A DNA stretch of 64,000 nt from Plantago ovata (GCA_028274465.1 CM051455.1:91644365-91708364), one strand, 5' to 3'; shown: positions 41,591 through 53,319, counted from the stretch's first letter. Translations and numbers: made by a program. The notes: generated from the letters alone by a model not told the origin.

Positions 41591-42130
41591 GTAATCTCAC
41601 ATGAACCGTAATTTTTCAAATTTGGGGGTTTTTTGATTTATGCTTCAATTAAGCTTATATGATGTATGCGTTGATGTTTTGTGTGATTAGAAACGTTATT
41701 CTCTATCAATTGCATGTTCAATTAGGCTTGGTTTCTGGTTTGAGAATTTTGCTATTAGATGACTATATCTTGTTAGGCAATGTATCTTTTACTTTCACTC
41801 CATGTTTAAACTTGTGTTTGTTGATATGATAATGATGGGTGTAATGGTAGAATGCATGATTGATGAAGTGGAGGATTTATTATGATAGATTTTTTGCTAC
41901 TATGGTATGAATTGAGCCTTATGATTCAAGGCTATTGGTTGTCTAGCAAGAGCATAATGTAATATGTGCATGTAGTAGTTACATTGATATGTTGCATGTT
42001 GAAGTAGCTAGACTAGACATTGGGTTTTGAGGAGTTCGATTGTTGTAGATATCGCTCGTTTGTTCGCTCGTACATTTGCGTATTCATAAGTCTGTTATGT
42101 GTCATACAAGATACTAATTGATGTTTGTAG
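41591..42130 (+). other. Apparent 540-bp intron before E7 ORF2
   Basis: GAG|GTAATC at 41591 and ...ATGTTTGTAG ending at 42130. Same positions and nearly same length as in E3 (541 bp). Inferred from splice-like signals only. Confidence 0.5.
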
Positions 42131-42135
42131 AAATC

Positions 42136-43433
42136 ATCGCTCCACGAGGATCGAAGAAAGCTGGCTCGAGCAAGAAGGGAAAGGGGGTACCATCAAGCTC
42201 CCAACCTTCCCACGACATGTACGAGTTGTCTCTAGCTGCAATAGATGTCCGACAAATGCTCGAAGCGGAGCTAGCCCAAGGTGGGAGATCGATCTTACCA
42301 GGCAGGAGGATAGATATTCCAGATGAAGTAGCTAACATGGCTGGGTACAGGACGCTCTCCCGATTGGCGAGTAAAAGGAATTGGGATTGGTATACTTCAA
42401 AAAGATTCAAGGGGTATGACATGAGCCTCCTCCATGAGTTCTACGCTGGATTCACTGATCTTGATGAGAAGGTGGGGGTACTCGTTCGAGTCCTAATTGT
42501 ACCATGGACGCCGGCCTCAATTTCTGAATTCATCCATTTTGGGCAACGAGAGTTCACAGGAAGCAACCATGCCTACGAGTATTCAAGGGCCTCTACGGGG
42601 ATAGGAAGTGACATTACAAATATGATCTGCAACAGGGAGTACAGGTATCCAGAAACCGGAGCACAACCTGCATGGATCCGTCAGAGTGCCTTAGCATCGA
42701 GGCTAAGGTGGTGATGAAATTCTGCATCTTCAACTTGATCCCTAGAAAGAATGACACTTGGATACAGCAAAATTACACCGAGCTCCTCTACTGCTTGATA
42801 GGCAAGCATCGAATCGACATCGGTCACATCATGTAAGCCGAGTATGAGCGCCACTGGGAAAAGAAGAAGAAGCCCTTCATCTTTCCAAGCTTCATCACTG
42901 CCTACTGCAAATATTACGGGGTCGAGGACATTGATGAGGGGGATTGCGAGGTCGCTGCCCGTTCACCTTCGACTATTGATGTGCAGCTTGCTAGGTATCA
43001 AATGAAGAACCCCACGGCTGCCGCTGCTGATGTGGAAGCACCCTTCCAACCGTCCGATTCAGATAATGAAAATGATTATGAGGATGCTACGGAAGCTGAT
43101 GATGGTCGAGCCCCTATCCTGGATATTCCTTTTGTCCATAGAGAACCACATGCACCGCCTCGAGCACCACATGGGTCTCAAGGCTTTGACTTCTCTGATT
43201 TTCGGGCCCATATCACTAATAGTGTTGCAGCCTTGACCACTACTGTCCAAGGAATGCGACAAGACCTCGACTGGCACATTGCCCAGCGCAACCGCGATTG
43301 GGAGATATTTGAGGAGCATCGCCGAGAGGTTAGGCAGGAAAGGTGGGAGCAACAACAGCTCATCCAGCGGCAACAGGATCTCCTGTCTGACATGTGGAGA
43401 GACTATTATGGTGATGACAATCCCGATAACTAG
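42136..43433 (+). pseudogene. E7 ORF2, start lost and frameshifted
   Basis: Counterpart of E3 ORF2. The ATG is ATC here (42136-42138). One base is missing near 42692, which shifts the frame, and a TAA follows at about 42834 (TAT in E3). The frame resumes to the same end (DYYGDDNPDN, TAG at 43431-43433). The central EFYAGFTDLDEK domain is present. E7 therefore carries four open protease copies but a dead ORF2. Confidence 0.85.
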
Positions 43434-44944
43434 TCTTTTCACATGTCCACTCTCAGCCGACTGAGGCCAAACCGTTCGGTAACATCTAGTATCACTTCTT
43501 ATTACTCATTCTCTTTTGCTAGGGACTAGCTTAAGTTTCATAAGGGCGATGGGATGTGAACCGTGATGTTAAGTATTGTTTGGCTTTGTGTCGATTGGTA
43601 TCTTGTTTTTTGTCTGCATTTGCACGTTTACTACTTTCTTAGTTTTTAGTTGCATACACTACATTCATCCTAGGATAGTCTTGCATGTTTTGTGTGGAGT
43701 TTATTGCCAAATTTTTTGAACTTTTTTATTGGGTAGATTAACTAATTATGACATCGATCATATGCTTCATCTCTATGAATTTGTTTTAGGTTTTTCTCGC
43801 TTGGCTTGTCACATTTATGTATTGCACTTAGTTAAGCTTGGTAGTCTCGACATCACTTAGTGGTGATTTCTCTACTGTGGTTCACGAAGGCCTTTATAAT
43901 AGGATGATGCATGTTAGGGTCTTATGGTTGTTTTCCCGAGTAATTATGTACCTAAGAGGCAATAAGTCTTCACCTTGCTTTGAGATTGCTAAATGCCTAG
44001 GAAGGAGGTAGTGTGAGATTGTGTGATCCTTTGTTTGCAACCTATTCTCCGAATAGGTTTGGGGAGGGGGTTACGTTATCATTAGACTTGTTTTTCGTTT
44101 TTTAATTTTGTGTTGTGAGTTTATTTTTCCTTTTTCGTAAATTTTGTACTCCAACCTATTCTTTCGAATAGTTTTGGGGAAGTCGTTAGTGTGTCATTTT
44201 CATTTCTTTTTCGTTGTGCTACTGCTGGCTAAAAAAATCAAAAAAAAGAAAAGAAAGAAAAATTCCAGGAAAAAAAGAAAAAAAACTGGAAAAGAAAAAA
44301 AAGAAGAGACCCCAAAAAAGCAAAGAACGGTCCAAAAAAAGAAAGCCAAAAAGCAGTTTAGCAAAGTGTTGTGTCTCATTTTCCAATTCATGTAATGTTC
44401 GTAATCGTGTTGTAATTTTTTATCTTTTGAGTGTCTTCTGTTCTAGACCACCCTCGTCCTGCCATTCAGGAAGTAGTGAATAGCTTAAGGATTTGCTTGA
44501 GAGATGGGTAGAATAGGGGACTGTTATCTTTTTTAGGGAACCCTCCTTCGTTTGATGAGAGCCAGTATTGGTTCGACCTCTTTGAGGAAAAGTCTTAACT
44601 TGGTGAACAGCAGTAAGTCCTCAGTTTCATAGGCACGGGACAACCATTCGTATTCTAACATGTTCCATTACGTCGTCACTGACTAGGTCCAGGTAGAGAA
44701 TGTTACAAGAGACTATCTTGTCTTGACATAAGTGCTTATGTGAATGTGTATAAGTCAATCGAGACATTCTTCAACCTATATTCATGTTATGATTTGTATG
44801 GTTTTTGTTCATATGTTTTTTGATAGATTCAATAGATTAGTTCACTTCATTTGGTATGAGACTCCATTTTTTGTGTTGCATTGTTTTTGCATTAGAGTCT
44901 AGCTTAGTTGCTTGAGGACAAGCAAAGGTTCGGTTTGGGGAGTT
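43434..44944 (+). other. E7 3' noncoding region with PPT
   Basis: Colinear with E3 21760-23270: shared blocks, CCTATTC/GAATAGG hairpins with TTTGGGGAGG (near 44040-44065 and 44155-44180, the first shortened), purine tract 44225-44355, hairpin TTGCTTG-AGGA-CAAGCAA at 44908-44925, PPT CGGTTTGGGGAGTT at 44931-44944. No gene supported. Confidence 0.88.
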
Positions 44945-46132
44945 TGATGAACGTGTATTTTACACTTTCATTTGAGTCTTTTTCACCTATTTTAGCTATC
45001 ATCTTTGTTAATTTAGCTATATTTTAGTGCATTTTATTAGAATAGTGTCACGTTTCCCTTTAGTTTGTATTTTACAGGTTTTGGGTGAAAAACGAGGTTT
45101 TCTGGGAAATTATATTGAAGTAAACAAGGAATTTGTGTTCCGAAGGCCTATTTGGAGTATCTCGAGGATTCCGGATAGGATTTGAAGTCTAGGGGTCGAA
45201 TCTGAAGGCTTAAAGGTCACTAGAAGGCAAAAATCGAGTCCGAAAGGGAAAAAATATCCAAAATCGCGTCGAAAACGGTTTTTCAGCCGAAAAAACCTCC
45301 CGGGACGTGGGGCGAATCGCCCCACACCAGGCGAATCACCCGGTGTGTGGGGCCCTTCGCCCCACACCTGCCGAATGTCTATATATAGTTGCTCAGTTTT
45401 CTCTGTTTTTCATACTTTCTCAGACCTTTTCTCTCACCTTTCTCATTAGTTTTAGGTAGGAATTCTCCAGAGCCTGTTCTGGGGATTCTTAGCTTAGGAG
45501 ATACTTTTTCTTAGCGTTTTGGAGCTTGTAAGATCGCGATTCTTCGGAGATTGACAACCTTCGGTAACATTTTATCTTGCAGTTTTTCTATTTATATTTA
45601 TATATCTTTCATCATGCTTTCATTCATTCGTGGTATGATTTCTGTTGATCGCATGACATCTATGAGTAGCTAAGCTTCTCGTTGGTGATAGTATGTGATT
45701 TCTTAGCGAAGGGTTAATAATTATGCTAATGGCTACATCGCGCATTATACTTTGAGTTATTGCTTTATTTCTTTGATCTATCTAAATCTCTATCTTCGTA
45801 GTCTTGAATAATTACGGAACACAACTGGACAATTCATTGATCAAAGATCTCTATGCAAAACGGGGAATTTATGCATGATTATTAACCTGCTATGCTTTGA
45901 ATGACCATACTATCACCAATCTCCATTATCTGTTAAGAAAAACCTTTGCTAAGTCGTCAGTTGATTTATATTCTTAAGTTAGATTAGATAAAGCTAGTTA
46001 TAGTCCTTAGAGATCGACACTCGAGGTTATTCTACTGCTACACTACGATTTTCGTTGTAGTTGTGAATTGCCTTTGGCTAAATACAAATTTATTTGATTA
46101 ACTAGAATTTGACAATTTCTAACCGTTCATCA
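44945..46132 (+). repeat. E7 3' LTR (family A)
   Basis: TGATGAACGTG to GTTCATCA, followed by the second CCATC. It holds GC palindromes around 45300-45365 and TATATATA near 45380. Confidence 0.96.
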
Positions 46133-46137
46133 CCATC

Positions 46138-46411
46138 CTAGTGAGAACTGTTCCTCCGACCGCTCCGAAGGAAAAGGAACAACAAAGGAAAGGTCAAAAT
46201 CATCCTCCGAAGCAAAAGAGACAAGACCAAAGGAATGAGAGAAATACCATCCAAAAGGAGCCACACCATAGAAATGACTTTAGGGGCAAGAGAACTCCTC
46301 CAAGGAGATCTCCTCCTAGAAGGTACGAGAAGTACACCGAACTTAATAGGCCAAGATCTAAAATCTTGAGCACTAATATAACAAGAAGGATGGACGTGGA
46401 TTGGCCCGAGC
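46138..46411 (+). pseudogene. gag: E6 Gag, second part
   Basis: Continues the Gag frame of 30629-31210 after E7: a basic, Lys/Arg/Pro-rich stretch (NHPPKQKRQDQRNERN, RGKRTPPRRSPPRRYEKY) then YTELNRPRSKIL, a motif close to the end of Tat-type Gag. It is cut at 46411 by the E8 LTR; CGAGC at 46407-46411 would be the duplication of E8. Confidence 0.8.
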
Positions 46412-46982
46412 TGATAACAATGTTTTTTACACTATCATTCGGTTCTTTTTCACCTATTTAAGTATCCTCTTGCATGCATTTTAGTGCATTTTGTTAGAAT
46501 AGTGTCACGTTTCTATTTCTTTTGTTATTTTCAGGTTTTAGGTGAAAATCGCACTTTTGGATGTAAATTATGGCGAAACATTGATGTTTTGGTGCAACAA
46601 GATCACCCGTGGTGTGTCAAGGACTACAGGGACGTGTTTGAAGGCCAAAAGACCAAGTTTCGGAGCTCAAAGCCTTTCCCAAGGCCAAGGAGAACATGAA
46701 ATATTCGATATATCTTGTATGAGGCGGAAATGGTTGTTCATTCGGAGTTCGGGTGAAGATTTTGGAGTCTTTGAAGTGAAATCTAAGTTCCATTTGCATA
46801 GTCTCAGTATTTTGGGAACCTGTCTTTCATACGATATTGTATTGGGATGAGGTTACAACCTACGCGTAGATAACTTGAAGAGCTATGCAACGGTGGGTCT
46901 TACATTCTAATCCGAGTTCGGACGCACCCAGAATCTCTGCACGAACTTAGAAGAAAAACTGGCAAACTTGTTGCCCGTGCCA

Positions 46983-47037
46983 GGCGAACCGCCGCGTACC
47001 AGGCGGTCCGCCAGGGAGCTTCCGACTGCTATATATA
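46983..47037 (+). promoter_or_regulatory. E8 LTR promoter: two GC palindromes and TATA box
   Basis: GGCG-AAC-CGCC (46983-46993) and GGCG-GTC-CGCC (47002-47012) stand 18-45 bp before TATATATA at 47030-47037. Same layout as family A with different arm ends. Confidence 0.6.
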
Positions 47038-47919
47038 TAATTGTAAAGGTTGCGAATTTTCATATCTTTCATCATTATTTTGCAAACTTAAACCCTTTGG
47101 GTATTTTTTCTCTTAGAACTATTGTTTCTTAGCGATTTCGGAGCCTTGAGTAGAGATTTGGACATCAATTGATCTCACCTTGCTAGATCTTTGTGAGTTT
47201 AGCAATTCACTGGAGATTGACAACCTTTGGTGGTAACTTTGTATCTCACAATTTCTGCAATTTATCTTTCAATTCAACTATGTTTTCTTATATGATTGCC
47301 ATTGTTGTTTGTGATTTTGATATGAGTAGCTAAGCATCTAGTTGGTGATAGTATGTAAATTTCATAGCTAGGGTTCATATTATGCATGATTGAGTTTCTG
47401 AGTCTTTTACTTGTTTTATTGTTATATTCGATTCTTTGATCCGACTAAGCCAATATCTTCGTAGAAAAAGTGTTAGAAAGACTAGGACAATTCAAGATCA
47501 TCGTTTTCAATATCTTCAATTACAAGTACTGCTTGAACTAAGACTGACAACCTTAGCCAAGTATTAGTATAGATAGAAAGCTTTCAAAATACACGTCTAC
47601 AAATCTGTTTTTGGTGTTTGCCAATTCGAATTACTTTTAAAGCAGTACGAGTTGCACTTTCATGCATAATTAGAACTGGATGCTTAGAATGAACATACTA
47701 TCACCAGCTCTCATCATATATCGTTAAGTCAAGCTAAGTTGAATTTGTTTTCTGAATTTATATAGTTAGTTATTTAGTTAAAGCTGGTTTAGTCCCTAAG
47801 GATCGACACTCGAGGTCATCTTACCTCTGCACTACGTGTTTTGTGTAGTTGTAAGTTTCCCTTTGACTTTCAAACAAATTTATTTGATTGTTCGGGTCTG
47901 ACAATCTCGTTCATCAAAT

Positions 47920-47936
47920 TGGCGCCGTTGCCGGGG
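47920..47936 (+). promoter_or_regulatory. E8 primer-binding site, tRNA-Asp
   Basis: TGGCGCCGTTGCCGGGG, perfect, three bases after the LTR. Confidence 0.94.
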
Positions 47937-48124
47937 ACTATAACTCCTTTTTACTCTTTAGCTTGTTATTATTTTCAGCATTCAATTCTCAAAATTAGCA
48001 GTTTAGTTTGTGTCTGATAATTCAGATCACCTTATCGTATTTATCATTTTTTCATATTCATATTCTGCGTATGCTATGTGTTTTACGATCATGAGTAACT
48101 GATTATCTTGTTGGTGGTAGTTTG

Positions 48125-48340
48125 GAAATCGATGCTTATGGTTGAGATTGCATGTTAGTTATGCTAAATATAAGTGCAACAACCTTAGGAAATCGATGCT
48201 TATGGTTGAGATTGCATGTTAGTTATGCTAAATATAGTGCAACAACCTTAGGAAATCGATGCTTATGGTTGAGATTGCATATTAGTTATGCTAAATATAA
48301 GTGCAACAACCTTAGGAAATCGATGCTTATGGTTGAGATT
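48125..48340 (+). repeat. 64-bp tandem array, 3.4 copies
   Basis: Units start at 48125, 48189, 48252 and 48316 (63-64 bp each, beginning GAAATCGATGCTTATGG). The last is cut by the E9 LTR. The 63-aa open frame across it is an artefact of the repeat. Confidence 0.95.
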
Positions 48341-49930
48341 TGATGAACGGTAGAATTTGTCAGATTCTAATTAATCAAATAAATTTGTATATAGCCAAAG
48401 GCAATTCACAACTACAACGAAAACCGTAGTGTAGCAGTAGAATAACCTCGAGTGTCAATCTCTAGGGACTATAACTAGCTTTATCTAATCTAACTTAAGA
48501 ATATAAAATCAACAGACGACTTAGCGAAGGTTTTTCTTAACAGATAATGGAGATTGGTGATAGTATGGTCATTCAAAGCATAGCAGGTTAATAATCATGC
48601 ATGAAGTCCCCGGTTTTGCATAGAGATCTTTGATCAATGAATTGTCCAATTGTGTTCCGTAATTATTCAACATTACGAAGATAGAAGTTTTAGGTAGATA
48701 AAAGAAATAAAGCAATAACTCAAATTATAATGCGCGATATAGCCATTAGCATAATTATTAACCCTTCGCTAAGAAATCACATACTATCACCAACGAGAAG
48801 TTTAGCTACTCATAGATGTCATGCAATCAACATAAATCATAGCACGAATGAATGAAAAGATGTTGAAAGATAAATAAATATAAATAGAAAAACTGTAAGA
48901 TAAAATGTTACCGAAGGTTGTCAATCTCTGAAGAATCGCGACCTTACAAGCTCCAAAACGCTAAGACCATCTCCAGCAGGGGCTGGAGATGAGTCTCAAG
49001 TCTGATGGCCAGACTGGCCATCAGCTCCAGCAGGAGCTGATGGCCGGTCTGGCCATATTCTGCCCAGACCGGTCTGGGCGGTATTTTCTTTTTTTTTTTA
49101 ATTTTTTTTTCTTTTGTTTTTCCTTTCTTTGTTTTAGAATGTACACCCATCTTTTTTTCACTTTTCTTTTTTTTTTCTTTAACTTTCCTTCTTCTTTTTC
49201 CTTCTTTTTGTTGGGTTTGGTAGTTTTATTGTTGGAGATGAAGAGAGTTTGAGTGGGTTTGAGAGAATAAAAAAGATTAAAATGTTAGTGGAATGCTGAC
49301 GTGGCAGGAGAGAGAGGGTTTGGGAGGGTTTGATGTGTTGGAGATGGTCTAAGAAAAAGTATCTCCTAAGCTAAGAATCCCCAGAACAGGCTCTGGAGAA
49401 TTCCTACCTAAAACTAATGAGAAAGGTGAGAGAAAAGGTCTGAGAAAGTATGAAAAATGGAGAAAACTGAGCAACTATATATAGTGTTTCGGCAGGTGTG
49501 GGGCGAAGGACCCCACACACCGGGCGATTCTCCTGGTGTGGGGCGATTCGCCCCGCGTCCCGGGCGACTCGCCGGGAGGTTTTTTCGGCCATATACGCGT
49601 TTTTTACGCGTTTTTAGATTTCTTCTCCTTTTCGGACTCGGTTTTTGCCTTCTAGTGACCTTTTAGCCTTCAGACTCGACCCCTAGACTTCAAATCCTAT
49701 CCGGAATCTTCTGGATACTCCAATTAGGCCTTCGGAACACCAATTCCTTGTCTACTTCAATATAATTGCCCGGAAAACCTCGTTTTTCACTCAAAATCTG
49801 TAAAATACAAACTAAAGGGAAACGTGACACTATTCTAATAAAATGCACTAAAATATAGCTAAATTAACATAGAGGATAGCTAAATTGGTGAAAAAAGACT
49901 CAAATGAAAGTGTAAAATACACATTCATCA
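48341..49930 (-). repeat. E9 3' LTR (family A), enlarged by a MITE
   Basis: Minus strand, TGATGAATG at 49930 to GTTCATCA at 48341. Without the 385-bp MITE and one copy of its TAA duplication it is about 1.2 kb like the other family-A LTRs. GC palindromes lie near 49495-49580 and a TATATATA box at about 49473-49481. Confidence 0.94.
48965..49349. mobile_element. Tourist/Harbinger-like MITE with TAA duplication
   Basis: Terminal inverted repeats GACCATCTCCA and TGGAGATGGTC, flanked by TAA at 48962-48964 and 49350-49352. The empty site (CGCTAAGAAAAAG) is present in the other family-A LTRs, for example in reverse near 45500. It has no coding capacity; the interior is GC-rich and self-complementary at the left and T-rich in the middle. 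The 3-bp TAA duplication points to the PIF/Harbinger superfamily. Confidence 0.92.
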
Positions 49931-51470
49931 AACTCCCCAAACCGAACCTTTGCTTGTCCTCAAGCGACTAAGCTAGACTCTAATGCAAAAAACAATGCAA
50001 CACAAAAAATGGAGTCTCATGCCAAATGAAATGAACTAATCTATTGAATCTATCAAAAAACATATGAACAAAAACCATACAAATCATAACATGAATATAG
50101 GTTGAAGAATTCCTCGATTGACTTATACACATTCACATTAGCACTTATGTCAAGACAAGATAGCCTCTCGTAACATTCTCTACCTGGACCTAGTCAGTGA
50201 CGACGTAATGAAACATGTTAAATACGAATGGTTGTTCCGTGCCTATGAAACTGAGGACTTACTACTGTTCACAAAGTTAAGACTTTTCCTCAAAGAGGTC
50301 GAACCAATACTGGCTCTCATCAAACGAAGGAGGGTTTCCTAAAAAGATAACTCTCCCCTATTCTACCCATCTCTCAAGCAAAGCCTTAAGATATTCACCA
50401 CTTCCTAAATGGCAGGACGAGGGTGGTCTAGAACAGATGACACTCAAATGAAAAAAAATATAGAAAATTACAACACGATTACGAACATTACAAGAATTGG
50501 AAAATGAGACACAACACTTCGCTAAACTGCTTTTTGGCTTTCTCGTTTTTTGGACCCTTCTTTGCTTTTTTGGGGTCTTTTCTTTTTTTTCTTTTATTTT
50601 TCTTTTCCAGTTTTTTTTCTTTTTTTCTGGAAGTTTTCTTTTTCACTTTTTTTCGATATTCTTTTTAGCCAGCAGTAGCACAACGAAAAATAAATGACTC
50701 ACAAACGACCTCCCAAAACCTATTCGAAAGAATAGGTTGGAGAACAAAATTTACGAAAAAGGAAAAATAAACTCACAATACAAAATTGAAAAACGAAAAA
50801 CAAGTCTAATGATAGCGTAACCCCCTCCCAAACCTATTCGGAAGAATAGGTTACAAACAAAGGATCACACAATCTCACACTGCCTCCTTCCTAGGCATTT
50901 TGCAATCTCAAAGCAAGGTGAAGACTTGTTGCCTCTTAGGTACATAATTACTCGGGAAAACAACCAAAATTCCCTAACATGCATCATCCTATTATAAAGG
51001 CCTTCGTGAACCGCAGTAGAGAAAACACCACTAAGTGATGTCGAGACCACCAAACTTAACTAAGTGCAATACATAAATGTGATAAGCCAAGCGAGAAAAA
51101 CCTCAAGTAAATTCATAGAGATGAAGCATACGATTAATGGCATAATTAGTTGATCTACCCAATTAAAAAAATTCAAAAAATTTGGCAATAAACTCCACAT
51201 AAAACATGCAAGACTATCCTAGGATGAATGTGGTGTATGCAACTAAAAACTAAGAAAGCAGTAAATGTGCAAATGCAAATGCAGACAGATAAACATGCAA
51301 GGTACTATACTCATCCTACCAATGCCAAGCTCTAAACCATCAATGGCAAGCTCCAAACTAACAACACTAGTTCACTTAAATCCCATCCCCCCTCATGAAT
51401 TTAAAGCTAGTCCATAGCAGTAAGAAAATGAGGAAATAATATATGATACTAGATGTTACCGCGTGGTTTG
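49931..51470 (-). other. E9 3' noncoding region
   Basis: Begins with the PPT (reverse of CGGTTTGGGGAGTT) and TTGCTTG/AGGA hairpin (one stem mismatch), then the shared blocks, purine tract (plus strand pyrimidines 50530-50670) and CCTATTC/GAATAGG hairpins (about 50715-50740 and 50832-50855). No gene supported. Confidence 0.85.
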
Positions 51471-51524
51471 GCCTCGGTCGGCTGAGTATGCTGGATGTAA
51501 CGTATTGAGACTGCTCGATGGGCC

Positions 51525-51741
51525 TTATAGGTGATCATCGAAGCTCGTGGTGGTGGTGGTAGTTCCATGGATAGGGCCAACTCCTCCATCAGTGTTCATG
51601 GCATCCTTATTGTTCCTATGGTCTTCATTGTCACTACTGTCATCACCATCGTCACCAGTAGAGTTGCATTGTCGAAGAGAATCCTCAAGATTAGCCGCCG
51701 CAGTTATGGAATCTTCCATCCTGTAGCTCTCCAATAGGTTG
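51525..51741 (-). pseudogene. E9 C-terminal ORF2-like fragment
   Basis: A minus-strand frame open from the E10 boundary to 51525: RMEDSITAAANLEDSLRQCN, then an acidic GDDGDDSSDNEDHRNNKD stretch and a Thr run. Its position just before the 3' noncoding region matches ORF2 of E3 and E7, and the acidic stretch is similar in character to their linker, but I see no clear alignment. Confidence 0.45.
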
Positions 51742-53319
51742 TGTTAGGAAACTTGTAATTTTGATGAGCAATTAACCATGCTAAATTAAGGAAAGTCCAG
51801 TAACTAGTACTCTTAAGGTCCATAGGAATTTAGAATTTTAAGGACATTGTAAAAGAGGAACGTTTGCTGAAGACTTAGAATAGGTGCTAGATAGGTTGGT
51901 TTTAAAGCTTATGATGTATCTTGTTTTCTGAAAAGAAATACAACCTATTGAAGCATTCGCTGATGATGTACTTTGTTTTTACAAACAAACTATTGAAGCA
52001 TTTAGAACCGCTCAGAATCTTGAAGAATTCGAAGATCTCAAGACTAGAAGATTTCTGAAGACTGGTATCTACAAAGGCACATGTTGCTCAGAAAGTGGAA
52101 ACCTCAGCAACAGCATTGCATAAGTGAAAATCTAAATGATAGAGTAGGTTGTGCTTGCTGAAACTGAGATTGACCACTTGCTGATGGAACATATGTGACC
52201 TCTTGCTGAAAGTACTTGCATTTGCGCTCCAATGTTACTGTTTGAATTCTATTCAAATAAGCATTAAATGCAAAGCATGCACGCGAAGGACATGAAGACT
52301 AGAAGACAAACAAGGACGATGCTGAAAGTACAAAAGCAAGATAGTGACATTTTAAGGAACAAAAGCCTTAGAATTTGAAATTCAAACGGCTCCTTATTTT
52401 CACTATAAATAGAGGTCATCCGGCAAAGAGTTGAAGTGTGTCAACAACGTGATCGTACTCTCACTTGTGCTTAAACTCACAAACCCTTCAATACTCTCTA
52501 CTGCCATTGATCCGTTCCAAGACTTAAAGCTTGAAAAAGCTACTTGTGAAGAAGTAGAATTTACACGGCTAAGAAATTAGTTAAGTGTTCTTTCTTTCTT
52601 TCGAACAAAAACAAGTCTTGACACCAGAAACAATCAAACTTGTTTACTGCAAAGTATTCAAAGTTTTGTTTCTTAGATTACTTGTTGTAACTGAATAAGT
52701 TATAATTAAGTTATCTCATCCCAAACCTCTCTAACTGAAAATACACCCTTTCAGGCGTGATATTTAGGGGGAACTTAATCGAGCATAGTTTTTCTGATTA
52801 AAAGTACCAAGTTTGGTGGAGAACAAGGTTGCGTTCTCTAGATTAGGTTGGAGACGAAGCAAGTGTGCTTTGGTTTCTGTTTGAATCGCTCTAGATAGGT
52901 GTTGTAAGGAACCTCAATCTTATCTTAGTGGATTCAGTCCTAGAAAGGACAAAGTGGATTAGTTGAGAGATTGCGCCACTCTCAGATACCACTATAAAAG
53001 TGTTTGTGTGATTTACTTATTGTACTTAGTTTTCAGCAAATCATATCTATCTGTACACAGTCACTCACATCACTTGCTGAAACCTTCATTTACTGAAAGA
53101 GTACTTATTGTATCAAAGACTTCCGCTCTCTGATTTTAAGTATCATCAAACCTAGTTACGGCAAAGTAACTTGTGCTTGCTGAGAAAGTTAAGTATCAGC
53201 AAACTCATTACTGAAAAGTAATAAGCACTTTCTGAGAAAGTTTTAAACGACGAAAGTTTGAAAAGACTATTCACCCCCCCCCCCCTCTAGTCTTTTCTTG
53301 TTGTTTAAAGGGACCAACA
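51742..53319 (+). repeat. E10 5' LTR
   Basis: TGTTAGGAAAC to GGGACCAACA, 1578 bp. The 3' end is confirmed by the inverted partial copy that starts TGTTGGTCCC at 57586. A run of about 14 C (near 53272-53286) lies close to the 3' end; the inverted copy has a matching G run. The TTGCTGA motif recurs many times. Confidence 0.9.
52404..52411 (+). promoter_or_regulatory. E10 LTR TATA box
   Basis: TATAAATA in the context CACTATAAATAGAGG, a strong plant TATA box; transcription would start about 30 bp downstream. Confidence 0.75.

Larger units (their letters stand above)
33629..42024 (+). repeat. Four tandem copies of a 2.1-kb unit (protease to end of ORF2 intron)
   Basis: Units begin at 33629, 35728, 37826 and 39925, and the sequence departs from the unit at 42025 (spacings 2099, 2098, 2099 and 2100). 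Each holds the end of gag, the protease ORF, the AGGCAA hairpin, the palindrome cluster, the leader and most of the apparent ORF2 intron, but not ORF2. E3 has exactly one unit (about 18305 to 20303). The copies are nearly identical. Units 2-4 share changes absent from unit 1 (for example VQLEDG for VQLADG), and 3-4 share one further change, giving an order of amplification. Confidence 0.96.
31211..46132 (+). mobile_element. E7: complete family-A non-autonomous gypsy element with internal tandem amplification
   Basis: The only fully bounded gypsy element in the window apart from E2: LTRs 31211-32371 and 44945-46132, tRNA-Asp PBS, gag, four tandem protease-to-intron units, ORF2, 3' noncoding region, PPT and a perfect duplication CCATC. 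It is 14,922 bp long because of the fourfold repeat; a single-copy version would be about 8.6 kb. No RT, RNase H or integrase. The LTR, PBS, 5' leader and 3' block are the same family as E1. Confidence 0.96.
46412..48340 (+). mobile_element. E8: gypsy element with a third LTR type (D), 5' part
   Basis: A 1505-bp LTR (46412-47916, TGATAACAATG to TTCATCA), a tRNA-Asp PBS (47920-47936) and about 400 bp of leader ending in a 64-bp tandem array. E9 begins at 48341, so the rest is out of the window. The LTR shares short stretches with family A (TTTTAGTGCATTTTGTTAG, GATCGACACTCGAGGT). The ORFs in the LTR are not supported. Confidence 0.88.
48341..51741 (-). mobile_element. E9: family-A gypsy element, 3' part, minus strand
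   Basis: The 3' LTR at 48341-49930 is followed (leftwards reading) by PPT and 3' noncoding region out to about 51470, then the end of an ORF2-like frame, cut at 51741 by the LTR of E10. Inserted into the tandem array of E8. Confidence 0.9.

Noticed and set aside
33629-42024. CRISPR-like or satellite array
   Set aside because: Units are 2.1 kb, coding, and confined to one retrotransposon; no short direct repeats with unique spacers.
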